A stretch of DNA of 64,000 nucleotides, from NCBI RefSeq assembly GCF_006715165.1, contig NZ_VFMS01000001.1, positions 372,001 through 436,000 of the forward strand, given 5' to 3'. The notes beneath the pieces are model-generated. The model was not told the DNA's origin. It did no database searches and saw nothing but the letters and a program-made list of their open reading frames with translations. Position 1 is the first letter of the stretch, and every line of letters starts with the position of its first letter. The stretch is from Arthrobacter sp. SLBN-122 (GTDB taxonomy: Bacteria > Actinomycetota > Actinomycetes > Actinomycetales > Micrococcaceae). Position numbers and translations under genes: made by a program. This document shows, in pieces, positions 28,365-36,889 of the stretch.

Positions 28365-29611
28365 GGCTGGACCGTTTCGGCCGCATCCCCCGACGGATAG
28401 GGGTCGTGTCCGGTACCAACCGTGGTGTCGGCCCCTGCAATGGTGGGCTTTTCGCCGCGGAAGTTGGCGCAGCAGCCCGGGCGGCAGACGTCGTACCAGG
28501 GGCCAAGATCCGTCAGGGCGGGCCGGTCGCTGATGTTGTTGGCCACCGTCCGCTCGCAGATGAGGTCCACCAGGCCGTTAACGAACTTCCGGTGGGTACC
28601 CGGGGTGGGGACACGGGTTGCGGCAAGGCCGAGGTTTGCGCAGGTTTCCATGGCTTCGGTGTCCAGGTCCCAGACAACTTCCATGTGGTCGCTGACAAAG
28701 CCGAGGGGGACGATGACGATGCCCTTGACACCCTGCCCGGCCAGTTCCTCGATGGCGTCGTTGATGTCCGGCTCCAGCCACGGCACGTGCGGGGCGCCCG
28801 AGCGGGACTGGTACACCAGGGACCAGGGCGGCGCGGTCTGGCCGGATTCATCCTTGACCCGCTCAATGACGGCTGCGGCGTTGGCAAGGTGCTGGGCCAC
28901 GTAGGCGGACCCTTCCTCAAACGCACGCGGCTCACCCTCGGACCGGCCTGCAGCCTCGGCGTCGCGGGTGGGAATGGAGTGGGTGGCGAACAGGATGTGG
29001 ATGGGGGCGTCCGGGCTTCCGACGTCGGCCAGCTTGGCGCGCACATCGGCCAGTCCGGCGGCAGTTCCTTCGACGAAGGGCTCAACGAAACCGGGGTGGT
29101 CGAAGTACTGGCGGACCTTGTCCACTTCGAGCCGGCCGTCCAGGCCGGTCTCCGTCAATGCCATGCCGATGTCCTCGCGGTACTGGCGGCAGCTGGAGTA
29201 GCAGGAGTAGGCACTCGTGGTGAGCATCAGCACCCGGCGGTGGCCGGCGTCGTACGCTTCCTGCAGGGTCTGGGGGATGTACGGCGCCCAGTTCCGGTTG
29301 CCCCACAGCACGGGCAGCTCGATGCCGCGGGCAGCCAGTTCGGCTTCCAGCGCTGCCTTCAGCTCGCGGTTCTGCTGGTTGATGGGGCTGATACCGCCGT
29401 TGGCGCGGTAGTGGTGCGAGACTTCCTCAAGCCGCTCATCCGGGATCCCCCGGCCGCGGGTGACGTTGCGGAGGAACGGGATGACGTCCTCCTGGCCCTC
29501 CGGGCCGCCGAAAGAGGCGAGCAGGACGGCGTCGTAGTTCTTGGGCGCCATGCGTCCGGCTTCGGTGACCGGGTTGACGGCAGTGGCAAGTGTGGGGTCG
29601 AGCGGGTTCAT
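28361..29611 (-). CDS. hemH: Coproporphyrin III ferrochelatase
   Basis: 416 aa, ferrochelatase family (cpfC in the newer naming). Conserved ATHSIPTRD and YQSRSGAPHVPWLEPD segments are present, and a Cys-rich C-terminal stretch (CRPGCCANF) may ligate a [2Fe-2S] cluster, as known for actinobacterial ferrochelatases. With HemQ and HemY next to it, iron is inserted into coproporphyrin III. The start ATG overlaps the hemQ stop (ATGA). Confidence 0.95.
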   Translation of the reverse strand: MNPLDPTLATAVNPVTEAGRMAPKNYDAVLLASFGGPEGQEDVIPFLRNVTRGRGIPDERLEEVSHHYRANGGISPINQQNRELKAALEAELAARGIELPVLWGNRNWAPYIPQTLQEAYDAGHRRVLMLTTSAYSCYSSCRQYREDIGMALTETGLDGRLEVDKVRQYFDHPGFVEPFVEGTAAGLADVRAKLADVGSPDAPIHILFATHSIPTRDAEAAGRSEGEPRAFEEGSAYVAQHLANAAAVIERVKDESGQTAPPWSLVYQSRSGAPHVPWLEPDINDAIEELAGQGVKGIVIVPLGFVSDHMEVVWDLDTEAMETCANLGLAATRVPTPGTHRKFVNGLVDLICERTVANNISDRPALTDLGPWYDVCRPGCCANFRGEKPTIAGADTTVGTGHDPYPSGDAAETVQP

Positions 29612-30309
29612 GCGAGCACCTCTGCTACTTCTTCGGCGGTGATCCGGCGTCCGGTATAGAACGGGACTTCCTCACGGACGTGATTGCGCGCCTCCGTGGC
29701 GCGCAGGTGGCGCATGAGGTCCACAAGGTCAACCAGTTCGGGTGCCTCCAGGCCGAGGATCCATTCCCAGTCCCCCAGCGCGAAGGACGAGACGGTGTTG
29801 GAGATGACCTGGGGGAAATCCCTGCCCAGCAGGCCGTGATCGCGCAGCATCTTGCCGCGCTCGGCCTCGGGCAGGATGTACCACTCATAGGAGCGCACGA
29901 ACGGGTAGACACAGAGCCACTCGGCCGGAGCGACGCCCCGCGAGTAGGCGGGCGTGTGGTTCTTGGCGAACTCTGCCTCGCGGTGGACGCCCATGGCGGA
30001 CCAGACGATCTCGGTGCCGGCGAAGAGGGTGCTGCGGCGGATGTCGCGGATGGCCAGCTGCAGCGCCTCCGGCTTGGGGCCGTGGAGCCACACCATGACG
30101 TCGGCATCGGCGCGCATGGCCGAGACGTCGTAGCTACCCCGGTGGGTGACGCCGGCTGCGGCGAGCCGCTCCAGCAGGGCTTCGAAGTCGGCGGCGGCAT
30201 TCGCACTGCGGACCACTGGCTCTGACCGCTTGAATACCGTCCAGAGGGTAAAGAACTGCTCGGCTGATTCTTCGGTTTTAGTGACAGATTCGGCAGAAGT
30301 GTGGCTCAT
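29608..30309 (-). CDS. hemQ: Coproheme decarboxylase (HemQ/ChdC)
   Basis: 233 aa, chlorite-dismutase-like fold. Conserved YPFVRSYEWY and MLRDHGLLGRDFP (the His is the likely haem-proximal ligand) are present. It removes two carboxylates from coproheme to make haem b, the last step of the coproporphyrin-dependent pathway. It is separated from the upstream Pro/Ser-rich gene by 109 bases holding an inverted repeat (30356-30372). Confidence 0.94.
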   Translation of the reverse strand: MSHTSAESVTKTEESAEQFFTLWTVFKRSEPVVRSANAAADFEALLERLAAAGVTHRGSYDVSAMRADADVMVWLHGPKPEALQLAIRDIRRSTLFAGTEIVWSAMGVHREAEFAKNHTPAYSRGVAPAEWLCVYPFVRSYEWYILPEAERGKMLRDHGLLGRDFPQVISNTVSSFALGDWEWILGLEAPELVDLVDLMRHLRATEARNHVREEVPFYTGRRITAEEVAEVLA

Positions 30310-30355
30310 GGTTACAAGTTTGCCCCTTCGCTGCCCCCAAGGCGAAACCGAAGAG

Positions 30356-30372
30356 TTCTACAACTCGTAGAA
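30356..30372. promoter_or_regulatory. Inverted repeat upstream of hemQ, possible operator
   Basis: TTCTAC-AACTC-GTAGAA, 6-bp arms and 5-base spacer, 47 bases before the hemQ ATG. It is AT-richer than its surroundings. It could be a regulator site for the hemQ-to-hemL segment; no known box was recognised. Confidence 0.35.
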
Positions 30373-30418
30373 GTGAGTAAAGTCACGTTGCTGGATCCGT
30401 GAGTCATCCCCCGCCGCA

Positions 30419-31363
30419 TCAGAAGGGGCGGCGCATGCGCAGGAACACGAGCCCTGCGGCGGTCCCCAGGCCAACCAGACCTGCACCCAGCCACACCAAG
30501 GCGTCAGGCATGTCCGGAAGCGGTCCGGTGGAGGAAACGGCCCGGCCGGGGCCTTCGGGTGCAGCGGCAGCCTGCGGCATGCGCGTGGGCTGGGACTGCC
30601 GTGCATTGATGGACAACGCGGTGGGCAGGGCGGAAGAAGGCACAGCCCCTCCCCCGCCGGCGGCCGTGCCGGCCTCGCCGCCGGATTCCGCATTGCCGGA
30701 GCCGTGAGGAACCAGCGTTCCTGGCATGCCGCCGGATCCTGGCCCGGCAGCCTGCGCGGCGGCCGGGTCAGCGGCTTCACCCGCTCCCGTTCCCAGGAGA
30801 GGAGGGACTGCCGGGGACAGACCGGGGACCCCTCCGGCGGGGGCAGCCCCGGCCGAGGTGGCTGATGTGGGTCCCGGTTGCGTGGGGCCCGGTTTCTGCG
30901 TGGCACCGGATTGGGGCGCACTGGAGGAGGTGCGCGGCGCTCCCGTGGGAGTGGTGGTTTGTGCTGTGGGAGCGGGGGTCTGGCCACCGGGCGCCAGGGG
31001 CGTCCCTGAGACGGTGGGGACGGCTGGAACGGCAAGGCCGGAAACCGAAGCCGCCGCCGTGGCCGTCGCCGTCGTCGATCCTGTGGAGAGCGTGGCCTTC
31101 ACGGCCGGAAGCAATGCACCCGGCACGTTGGGGATGGTGGGCGCCTTTCCACGCGGGGTCTGTGCGCCGTCGGAACTACCGGACGCCGAGGCTGTCGCCT
31201 GCACCAAGGAGTCTTGGGGCGGGGCCGCGTCGTCGGCCAAGGACGCCTGGACGCCGGTGGAAAGAACCAGTACCACTCCGACGGCTGCGGCTGCAGTGCC
31301 GCGTCGGAGTCCCCCATGGATACCGGTCCGGGACATGGAAAGCTCGGACCTGTTTGAAACCAT
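30419..31363 (-). CDS. Secreted Ala/Pro/Ser/Thr-rich protein with C-terminal membrane anchor, function unknown
   Basis: About 314 aa. An N-terminal signal segment (TAAAAVGVVLVLSTGVQASLADD) leads into a long low-complexity region rich in Ala, Pro, Gly, Ser and Thr. The C-terminus has a hydrophobic helix (VWLGAGLVGLGTAAGLVFL) followed by RMRRPF, like a wall-anchored surface protein, but there is no LPxTG motif. Two ATGs (31369, 31363) are close together; I prefer 31363 because a TAGGGT box ends 8 bases before it. It interrupts the haem cluster between hemY and hemQ. No known domain was recognised. Confidence 0.7.
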   Translation of the reverse strand: MVSNRSELSMSRTGIHGGLRRGTAAAAVGVVLVLSTGVQASLADDAAPPQDSLVQATASASGSSDGAQTPRGKAPTIPNVPGALLPAVKATLSTGSTTATATAAASVSGLAVPAVPTVSGTPLAPGGQTPAPTAQTTTPTGAPRTSSSAPQSGATQKPGPTQPGPTSATSAGAAPAGGVPGLSPAVPPLLGTGAGEAADPAAAQAAGPGSGGMPGTLVPHGSGNAESGGEAGTAAGGGGAVPSSALPTALSINARQSQPTRMPQAAAAPEGPGRAVSSTGPLPDMPDALVWLGAGLVGLGTAAGLVFLRMRRPF

Positions 31364-31474
31364 AGTCATCGACCCTAGCCAGAACGCTTGCCCGATTGAA
31401 AACCGGGAAGCGCCCTGCGGCCCCTGCTCAACGCCGGCGCCAACCAGCCGCGCCGCGCTGACCAGCGGCGATGT

Positions 31475-32962
31475 TCAGGCGTCCGTCAATTGGCCGATTT
31501 GCTCACGCGTGTCGGCAACCACGGCGGCCAGGCCGTTTCCGGCCACCCAGCCGCCCACCACCGCCAGACCACCGGCGGCAGTGCACGCCTGGCGGATCGC
31601 CGCTGCCCGCGCTTGGTGCCCCACGGCGGCGAATGGCAGGGATCCGCGCCACCGCACCACGTCCCAGCCCCGTACCTCGTCCCGGGTTATCTGGGCGCCC
31701 AGGAGGGCGGAAGCGTCGCGCAGGGCGGCAGCGAAAAGCTCGCCATCGGTTTCCGGCCCGGCCGGTTGCCGGGCGGAAGCGCCGTCTACCCGGCCATAGG
31801 ACAGCCGCACCACGTGGCGTCCCCGGCCGGCAGCAGCCGCCAGCCAATCCCATTTGCCCGTGGCATGGGTCAGTGCCTTTGCTTCGATGCCGGGCGTTTG
31901 CGGGGCCACCAGGATTCCTGTTCCCCGGGGCCGCCGGTCCAGCTCCGGCTTGTCCAGGACCAGCGTGACCAGCTTGACGTCGGGTCCGGACGCAGGCTTC
32001 TTGCCCGCGATCTGGGGGACAGCATGTTCCAGCAGTCCGACGGCGGCCGGGCCGTCCACGGCCATGACCAGCAGGGCGGTGCGGAAGATTGTCCCTGCGG
32101 CGTCGACCAGCCAGCCATCCGGGGTGCGGGACACCGATGCCGCGGCGGTGCCCGCCAGAAGTGTCACGCCCCGGTCGCGGAGATCCGCCACCAGCGCCTC
32201 CACGAGGATGTGCATCCCGCCCTCGAGGCCCGCGACGGCGGAGCCGGCGTTGGCAGGTTTGTCCGCCTGCCCCGCCCGGGCCTGGCTGCCGGCGCCCGCG
32301 GTCGGTGCATCGGCCCTGTTTGCTCCACCGCGCCGCTGGGCTGAAACGGCGGCAGCGAGCGAACCGTGCCGACGCATTGCGGCCCGCAGGCCGGGAGCCA
32401 CCATGTCGACGTCGAGCAGGCCGGGATCCGCGGAATGGACGCCGCCCACCACGGGCGAGACCAGGCGTTCCAGCACCCGCGAACCCATCCGGGCCCGCAC
32501 CAGGGCGGAGACGCTGGTGACGTCCTTGCCGGCTCCTACGGAAGCGGGCAGCAGCCGGTCCAGGGAAGCCCGCAGTGAACCCAGGGTGCCCAGGGTGCGG
32601 CGGACCTCAGGGTCCCAAGGGTTGGCGGGGATGCCCAGTACACCGGTCCTGGGCAATTCGCGGGGGCCGTCCGGAAGCTGCACCCATGCACCACCGGGAC
32701 GGGGAGGAACAATCTTGCTGCCCAGGCCGAGTTCGGCACAGAGCCGGGCGACGGCGTCTGACCGCGTGGCGAACGACTCAGCACCGCTGTCCAGGGTGAG
32801 CCCGGCAACCGTATGGCTGCCTACACAGCCGCCCCACGCCGCGCCCGCCTCCAGGACGGTCACCTCGTGGCCGTTCGCGGCGAGTTCCCGGGCGGAGAGC
32901 AGCCCGGAAATCCCGCCGCCCACCACCAGTGCCGTACGGGGCATGGCCGCTGAGCTGCCCAC
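31475..32962 (-). CDS. hemY: Coproporphyrinogen III oxidase, HemY type (FAD)
   Basis: 495 aa, annotated in many genomes as protoporphyrinogen oxidase (HemG/HemY). N-terminal FAD-binding motif [19 protein letters not shown] with EAG at the end of the second strand, and a typical amine-oxidase layout. With HemQ present, the likely substrate is coproporphyrinogen III. I chose the GTG at 32962, 3 bases after the hemE stop, since CGGAG lies upstream; an ATG at 32944 is the alternative. Confidence 0.93.
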   Translation of the reverse strand: MGSSAAMPRTALVVGGGISGLLSARELAANGHEVTVLEAGAAWGGCVGSHTVAGLTLDSGAESFATRSDAVARLCAELGLGSKIVPPRPGGAWVQLPDGPRELPRTGVLGIPANPWDPEVRRTLGTLGSLRASLDRLLPASVGAGKDVTSVSALVRARMGSRVLERLVSPVVGGVHSADPGLLDVDMVAPGLRAAMRRHGSLAAAVSAQRRGGANRADAPTAGAGSQARAGQADKPANAGSAVAGLEGGMHILVEALVADLRDRGVTLLAGTAAASVSRTPDGWLVDAAGTIFRTALLVMAVDGPAAVGLLEHAVPQIAGKKPASGPDVKLVTLVLDKPELDRRPRGTGILVAPQTPGIEAKALTHATGKWDWLAAAAGRGRHVVRLSYGRVDGASARQPAGPETDGELFAAALRDASALLGAQITRDEVRGWDVVRWRGSLPFAAVGHQARAAAIRQACTAAGGLAVVGGWVAGNGLAAVVADTREQIGQLTDA

Positions 32963-32965
32963 TGG

Positions 32966-34060
32966 TTACTCCGGCGAGATGGAGTGGATCAGCTCCACCA
33001 CCCGGGTCAGGACGTCCGGGTTGGTTTCGGGCGGTACACCGTGCCCCAGGTTCAGGACGTGGCCGGGAGCTGCGGAGCCGGCCGCGATGACCTCACGGAC
33101 GTGGGCCTCAAGGATTTCCCAGGGGGCTGACAGCAGTGCGGGATCGATGTTTCCCTGCAGCGGCACAGTTCCGCCCAGCCGCCGGTTGGCCTCATCGAGC
33201 GGCAGCCGGTAGTCCACGCCCACCACGTCCACGCCCACGTCGCGCATGGCAACGAGGAGTTCGGAGGTACCGGTGCCGAAGTGGATCAGCGGAGCCCTGA
33301 GGTGGCGCACATGGTCCAAGGCACGGGCCGACGCCGGCGCTACGTACTTGGTGTAATCGGCCAGTCCTAGCGAACCCGCCCAGGAGTCGAAGAGCTGGGC
33401 GGCGGAGGCACCGGCCTCCAGCTGCGCCTGGAGGAACATGCCGGAGGCGTCGGCAGCCCAGTTGGCCAGCGCGTTCCAGGTTTCCGGATCGGCGTGCATC
33501 ATGGTCCGCGGGCCGAGGTGGTCGCGGGAGGGTTTCCCTTCCACCATGTAGGCGGCCAGGGTGAACGGCGCGCCGGCGAAACCGATCAACGGCGTCTTGC
33601 CCAGCTCCGCCACGGTCAAGCGGACGGCTTCGCGGATGGGCTCCAGTGCTTCCCAGGTGAGCTGGGGCAGCGCGGCAACGTCTGCCGCGGTCCGCACGGG
33701 CCTGTCGAGGACCGGGCCCACGCCGGGAACGATGTCCACTCCCACCCCGGCGAGCTTGAGCGGGATCACGATGTCCGAGAAGAAGATGCCGGCGTCCACG
33801 TCGTGGCGGCGGACGGGTTGGAGCGTGATCTCTGAGGCCAGCTCCGGCCGGAGGCAGGAGTCCAGCATGGCGATGCCCTCGCGCACCTTGAGGTATTCCG
33901 GCAGCGACCGGCCTGCCTGCCGCATGAACCAGACGGGGCGGCGGGACGGCTTTCCCCCGCGGTAGGCCGTGATCAGCGGTGAATCCGCTGTACGGCCGTC
34001 CATCAGCGGATGGTCTGCGGAAAGGACGCCGGCAGCGGAGACGGCAGGGCTAGGAGTCAT
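32966..34060 (-). CDS. hemE: Uroporphyrinogen decarboxylase
   Basis: About 364 aa. The substrate-binding motif RPVWFMRQAGRSLPEY is near the N-terminus, and the central FAGAPFTLAAYMVEG segment and the C-terminal NLGHGVPPETNPD motif are intact. It converts uroporphyrinogen III to coproporphyrinogen III. The frame extends to 34147, but that part runs into the hemA promoter region, so the ATG at 34060 is preferred. It is the first minus-strand haem gene and divergent from hemA. Confidence 0.95.
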   Translation of the reverse strand: MTPSPAVSAAGVLSADHPLMDGRTADSPLITAYRGGKPSRRPVWFMRQAGRSLPEYLKVREGIAMLDSCLRPELASEITLQPVRRHDVDAGIFFSDIVIPLKLAGVGVDIVPGVGPVLDRPVRTAADVAALPQLTWEALEPIREAVRLTVAELGKTPLIGFAGAPFTLAAYMVEGKPSRDHLGPRTMMHADPETWNALANWAADASGMFLQAQLEAGASAAQLFDSWAGSLGLADYTKYVAPASARALDHVRHLRAPLIHFGTGTSELLVAMRDVGVDVVGVDYRLPLDEANRRLGGTVPLQGNIDPALLSAPWEILEAHVREVIAAGSAAPGHVLNLGHGVPPETNPDVLTRVVELIHSISPE

Positions 34061-34203
34061 GCTTTTGATTGTGCCCAAAAAGAGCTGCAAAAGATAACGA
34101 CAACCTGTCGCTGACAGTACGGGCACAGGAAGGGTGGCGCAGATCACCGGGCACTGTGGCGACTATCCTTTCCGGTGGTTGTTCTACCAGGCAACGAAAA
34201 AGC

Positions 34204-34209
34204 TATGAT
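34204..34209 (+). promoter_or_regulatory. Putative hemA -10 box
   Basis: TATGAT ends 9 bases before the GTG at 34219. A TTGTTC at 34179-34184 could be the -35, with a long 19-base spacer. The transcript would begin 1-3 bases before the start codon. Confidence 0.5.
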
Positions 34210-34218
34210 TGGTCTGCT

Positions 34219-35544
34219 GTGGTTCTTTTCTCATTGGTGGCTACACACGCCGACATCGATCTTGAAACCGTTGCTCAGTTGAGCAACGGTTCCTCCGGGA
34301 TTGCCGCATCCGCCCTCACCGAATCGCCCGCCGTCGCAGGGGCAGTGGTCCTGGCCACCTGCAACCGCTACGAAATTTACGGTGAAGCCGCCAACTCCAG
34401 CGACGTCGAAGCTGCCCGGTCAGCACTCGTGGCCCGGATCAGCGAGGCCAGCGGGCTGGCCGAACCCCTCGTCTCGCGTTCCTTCAGCACGCGCACCGGC
34501 CCCGAGGTGACCCAGCACCTGTTCGCCGTCAGCGCTGGACTTGACTCCGCCGTCGTCGGGGAACGCGAAATTGCCGGGCAGGTGCGGCGTGCGCTGATTA
34601 CCGCCCAGCACGACGGCACCGCCAGCGCCGGCCTGGTCCGGCTTTTCCAGGCCGCCTCCAAGACCGCCAAGGACGTGGGCGCACAGACAGCCCTCGGTTC
34701 CCGCGGCCTCTCCATCGTCTCCGTGGCACTGGACCTGGCCACCGATCTTTCCGAGAACCCCGACTGGGCAGCCAAGAAGGTTGTGCTGTTCGGAACCGGC
34801 GCCTACGCCGGGGCCACCATGGCGCTGCTGCGCGAACGCGGCTGCACCGACATTTCCGTGTACTCCTCCTCCGGCCGGGCCGAAGGATTCGTCGCCTCCC
34901 GCGGCGGCACCGCCCTGGACGTGGATTCACTGCGGTCGGCCGTGGCAGCTGCCGATGTGATGATCGGCTGCAGCGGATCGGACACCCGGGTTGAAGCCGA
35001 TGAGCTGGCCGAGGTGCGGACAGGTTCACCGCAGCCCCTGATCGCCATCGACCTTGCCCTCACCCACGACTTCGACCCCGCTGTCGGCGAGCTGGACGGA
35101 GTGGAGCTGCTCACCCTGGAGTCAGTGCGCCTTGCCGCGCCGCAGGAACAGGCGGAATCCCTGGCCCAGGCCAGCGGCATCGTAAAGGGTGCTGCCAAGG
35201 CGTTCGAGCAGGAGCGGGAAGCCCGGTCCGTCGATTCAGCCATCGTTGCCCTGCGGCGGCACACCATGAATGTCCTGGACGCGGAGATGGAAAAGGTCCG
35301 CGCCCGCCACGGCTGTACCGCCGCCGCTGAGGAAGTCGAGTTCGCGCTCCGCCGCATGGTCAAGCAGCTGCTGCACGTTCCCACGGTCCGCGCCCGTGAA
35401 CTCGCCGCCAACGGCCAGCAGGACGATTACGTTGCCGCGCTGGAGGCCCTTTACGGCATTACCGTCGAACAGCCCGGCACCGCCGCCCCTGCCGCCGTCG
35501 AGGCCGAATGCCCGGTGGACCACCAGGGCCGCGAAACCGCCTGA
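34219..35544 (+). CDS. hemA: Glutamyl-tRNA reductase
   Basis: About 441 aa from the GTG at 34219. The nucleophile Cys48 lies in [18 protein letters not shown]-like [15 protein letters not shown] follows, and the NADPH domain ([19 protein letters not shown]) and C-terminal dimer helix are present. It reduces glutamyl-tRNA to glutamate-1-semialdehyde, the committed step feeding HemL. In-frame sequence upstream of 34219 has no family similarity and overlaps the promoter. It is divergent from hemE, so the first enzyme has its own promoter. Confidence 0.95.
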   Translation: MVLFSLVATHADIDLETVAQLSNGSSGIAASALTESPAVAGAVVLATCNRYEIYGEAANSSDVEAARSALVARISEASGLAEPLVSRSFSTRTGPEVTQHLFAVSAGLDSAVVGEREIAGQVRRALITAQHDGTASAGLVRLFQAASKTAKDVGAQTALGSRGLSIVSVALDLATDLSENPDWAAKKVVLFGTGAYAGATMALLRERGCTDISVYSSSGRAEGFVASRGGTALDVDSLRSAVAAADVMIGCSGSDTRVEADELAEVRTGSPQPLIAIDLALTHDFDPAVGELDGVELLTLESVRLAAPQEQAESLAQASGIVKGAAKAFEQEREARSVDSAIVALRRHTMNVLDAEMEKVRARHGCTAAAEEVEFALRRMVKQLLHVPTVRARELAANGQQDDYVAALEALYGITVEQPGTAAPAAVEAECPVDHQGRETA

Positions 35545-35559
35545 CCCACAAACACCCGC

Positions 35560-35618
35560 TTGCTCTATCAGATATGGCTCCTAAACCACCGGTTTGGGAG
35601 CCATATCTGATAGAGCAA
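35560..35618. repeat. Long near-perfect palindrome between hemA and moeZ
   Basis: Arms 35560-35581 and 35597-35618 are perfectly complementary (22 bp). Pairing continues inward for 6 more pairs, one of them T-G, to a 3-base loop ACC at 35588-35590. The arms are AT-richer than the flanks. No T-run follows on either strand, so it is not a standard terminator, although it sits between convergent genes. A dispersed palindromic element or a factor-assisted terminator are the options. Confidence 0.85.
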
Positions 35619-35622
35619 CCGG

Positions 35623-36822
35623 TCAGTAGACAGGCTTATCGGGTTCCACGTCGCGCACCCAGGCCAGGATCCCGCCGTCGAGGTGGCTGACCCGCTGGTA
35701 GCCCGCCTGCCGTGCTGCCGCCAGCACGTTCGCGGACCGGGTTCCGGCCTTGCAGTGGAACACGATGTCCCGGTCCTGCGGCAGTTCGTCCCACGCCTCG
35801 CCGGCGAGGATCCGTCCCTGCGGGATCAGTTTGGCCCCGTCGATTCGGACGATGTCGTACTCCCCGGCCTCGCGGACGTCCACCAGTTCGAAGTCCTTGA
35901 GCCCGGCTTTCCGCGACGCCAGCATGGTGGCCAGCTGCGTGGCGGTAACAGTATGTTCCGTATCCGCCTCGGCTGTGGGCGGGATGCCGCAGAAGGCCTC
36001 ATAGTCGGTGAGCTTCGTGATGGGTTCCGCCGCGGGGTCCTTCGACACACGGATCTCGCGCCAGCTCCCGCCCAGGGCGTCAAACAGTGCCACGCGGCCC
36101 AGCAGGGAACGTCCGACGCCGGTGATCAGCTTCACTGCCTCGGTCACCATGAGCGATCCCACGGCAGCGCAAAGCATGCCGAACACCCCGCCCTCGCCGC
36201 AGGAAGGCACGGAACCGGCAGGCGGAGCCTCCGGATACAGGTCGCGGTAGGTGGGGCCGTGTTTCTCCCAGAACACGCTGACCTGGCCGTCGAACCGGAA
36301 GATGGAACCCCATACGTAAGGCTTGCCCAGGATGGCGGCGGCGTCGTTCACCAGGTACCGGGTGGCAAAGTTGTCGGCCCCGTCAAGAATGAGGTCGTAC
36401 CCGTTGAACAGCTCCAGGGCGTTGGACGAATCCAGGCGCAGGTTGTGCAGCCGGACATCCACCAGCGGATTCAGCTCCGCGATGGCATCGCGCGCAGACT
36501 CGATTTTGGGCCGGCCCACGTCGCTGACGCCGTGGATCACCTGGCGCTGCAGGTTGCTCAGGTCCACCACGTCGTCGTCAACGATTCCAATGGTGCCAAC
36601 GCCCGCCGCAGCCAGGTACAGCAAGGCCGGCGCGCCCAGGCCGCCGGCACCGATCACCAGCGCCCTGGCGTTCTTGAGACGCCGCTGGCCCAGGGCACCG
36701 ATCTCGGGAATGATCAAGTGCCGGGAGTAACGCTCCACCTCATCAGCGGTAAGCGCGGCAGCCGGTTCCACCAGCGGATCCAGCGAAAGGGTTGAAGAAT
36801 TTGCGGTGAAAGACGAAGCCAT
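35623..36822 (-). CDS. moeZ: ThiF/MoeB-type adenylyltransferase with rhodanese domain (MoeZ-like)
   Basis: 399 aa. The N-terminal E1-like domain has the nucleotide motif VIGAGGLGAPALLYLAAAGVG and the conserved LQRQVIHG and VPSCGEGGV segments. The C-terminal rhodanese domain has the active-site loop FHCKAGTRS. Such fusions adenylate and thiolate sulfur-carrier proteins of the MoaD/ThiS/CysO type; with thiS nearby it may also serve thiamine synthesis. The CxxC zinc pairs of E. coli MoeB are not seen. A TACATT box ends 5 bases before the ATG. Confidence 0.9.
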   Translation of the reverse strand: MASSFTANSSTLSLDPLVEPAAALTADEVERYSRHLIIPEIGALGQRRLKNARALVIGAGGLGAPALLYLAAAGVGTIGIVDDDVVDLSNLQRQVIHGVSDVGRPKIESARDAIAELNPLVDVRLHNLRLDSSNALELFNGYDLILDGADNFATRYLVNDAAAILGKPYVWGSIFRFDGQVSVFWEKHGPTYRDLYPEAPPAGSVPSCGEGGVFGMLCAAVGSLMVTEAVKLITGVGRSLLGRVALFDALGGSWREIRVSKDPAAEPITKLTDYEAFCGIPPTAEADTEHTVTATQLATMLASRKAGLKDFELVDVREAGEYDIVRIDGAKLIPQGRILAGEAWDELPQDRDIVFHCKAGTRSANVLAAARQAGYQRVSHLDGGILAWVRDVEPDKPVY

Positions 36823-36827
36823 ACTTC

Positions 36828-36833
36828 AATGTA
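36828..36833 (-). promoter_or_regulatory. Putative -10 box of moeZ-like gene
   Basis: TACATT on the minus strand is separated by 5 bases from the ATG at 36822, consistent with a leaderless transcript. Confidence 0.4.
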
Positions 36834-36889
36834 TGCCCCGGAATACCAGCGGGTCATATTACCCCGCAGTAAAGTGAAGGGTAACTGCA

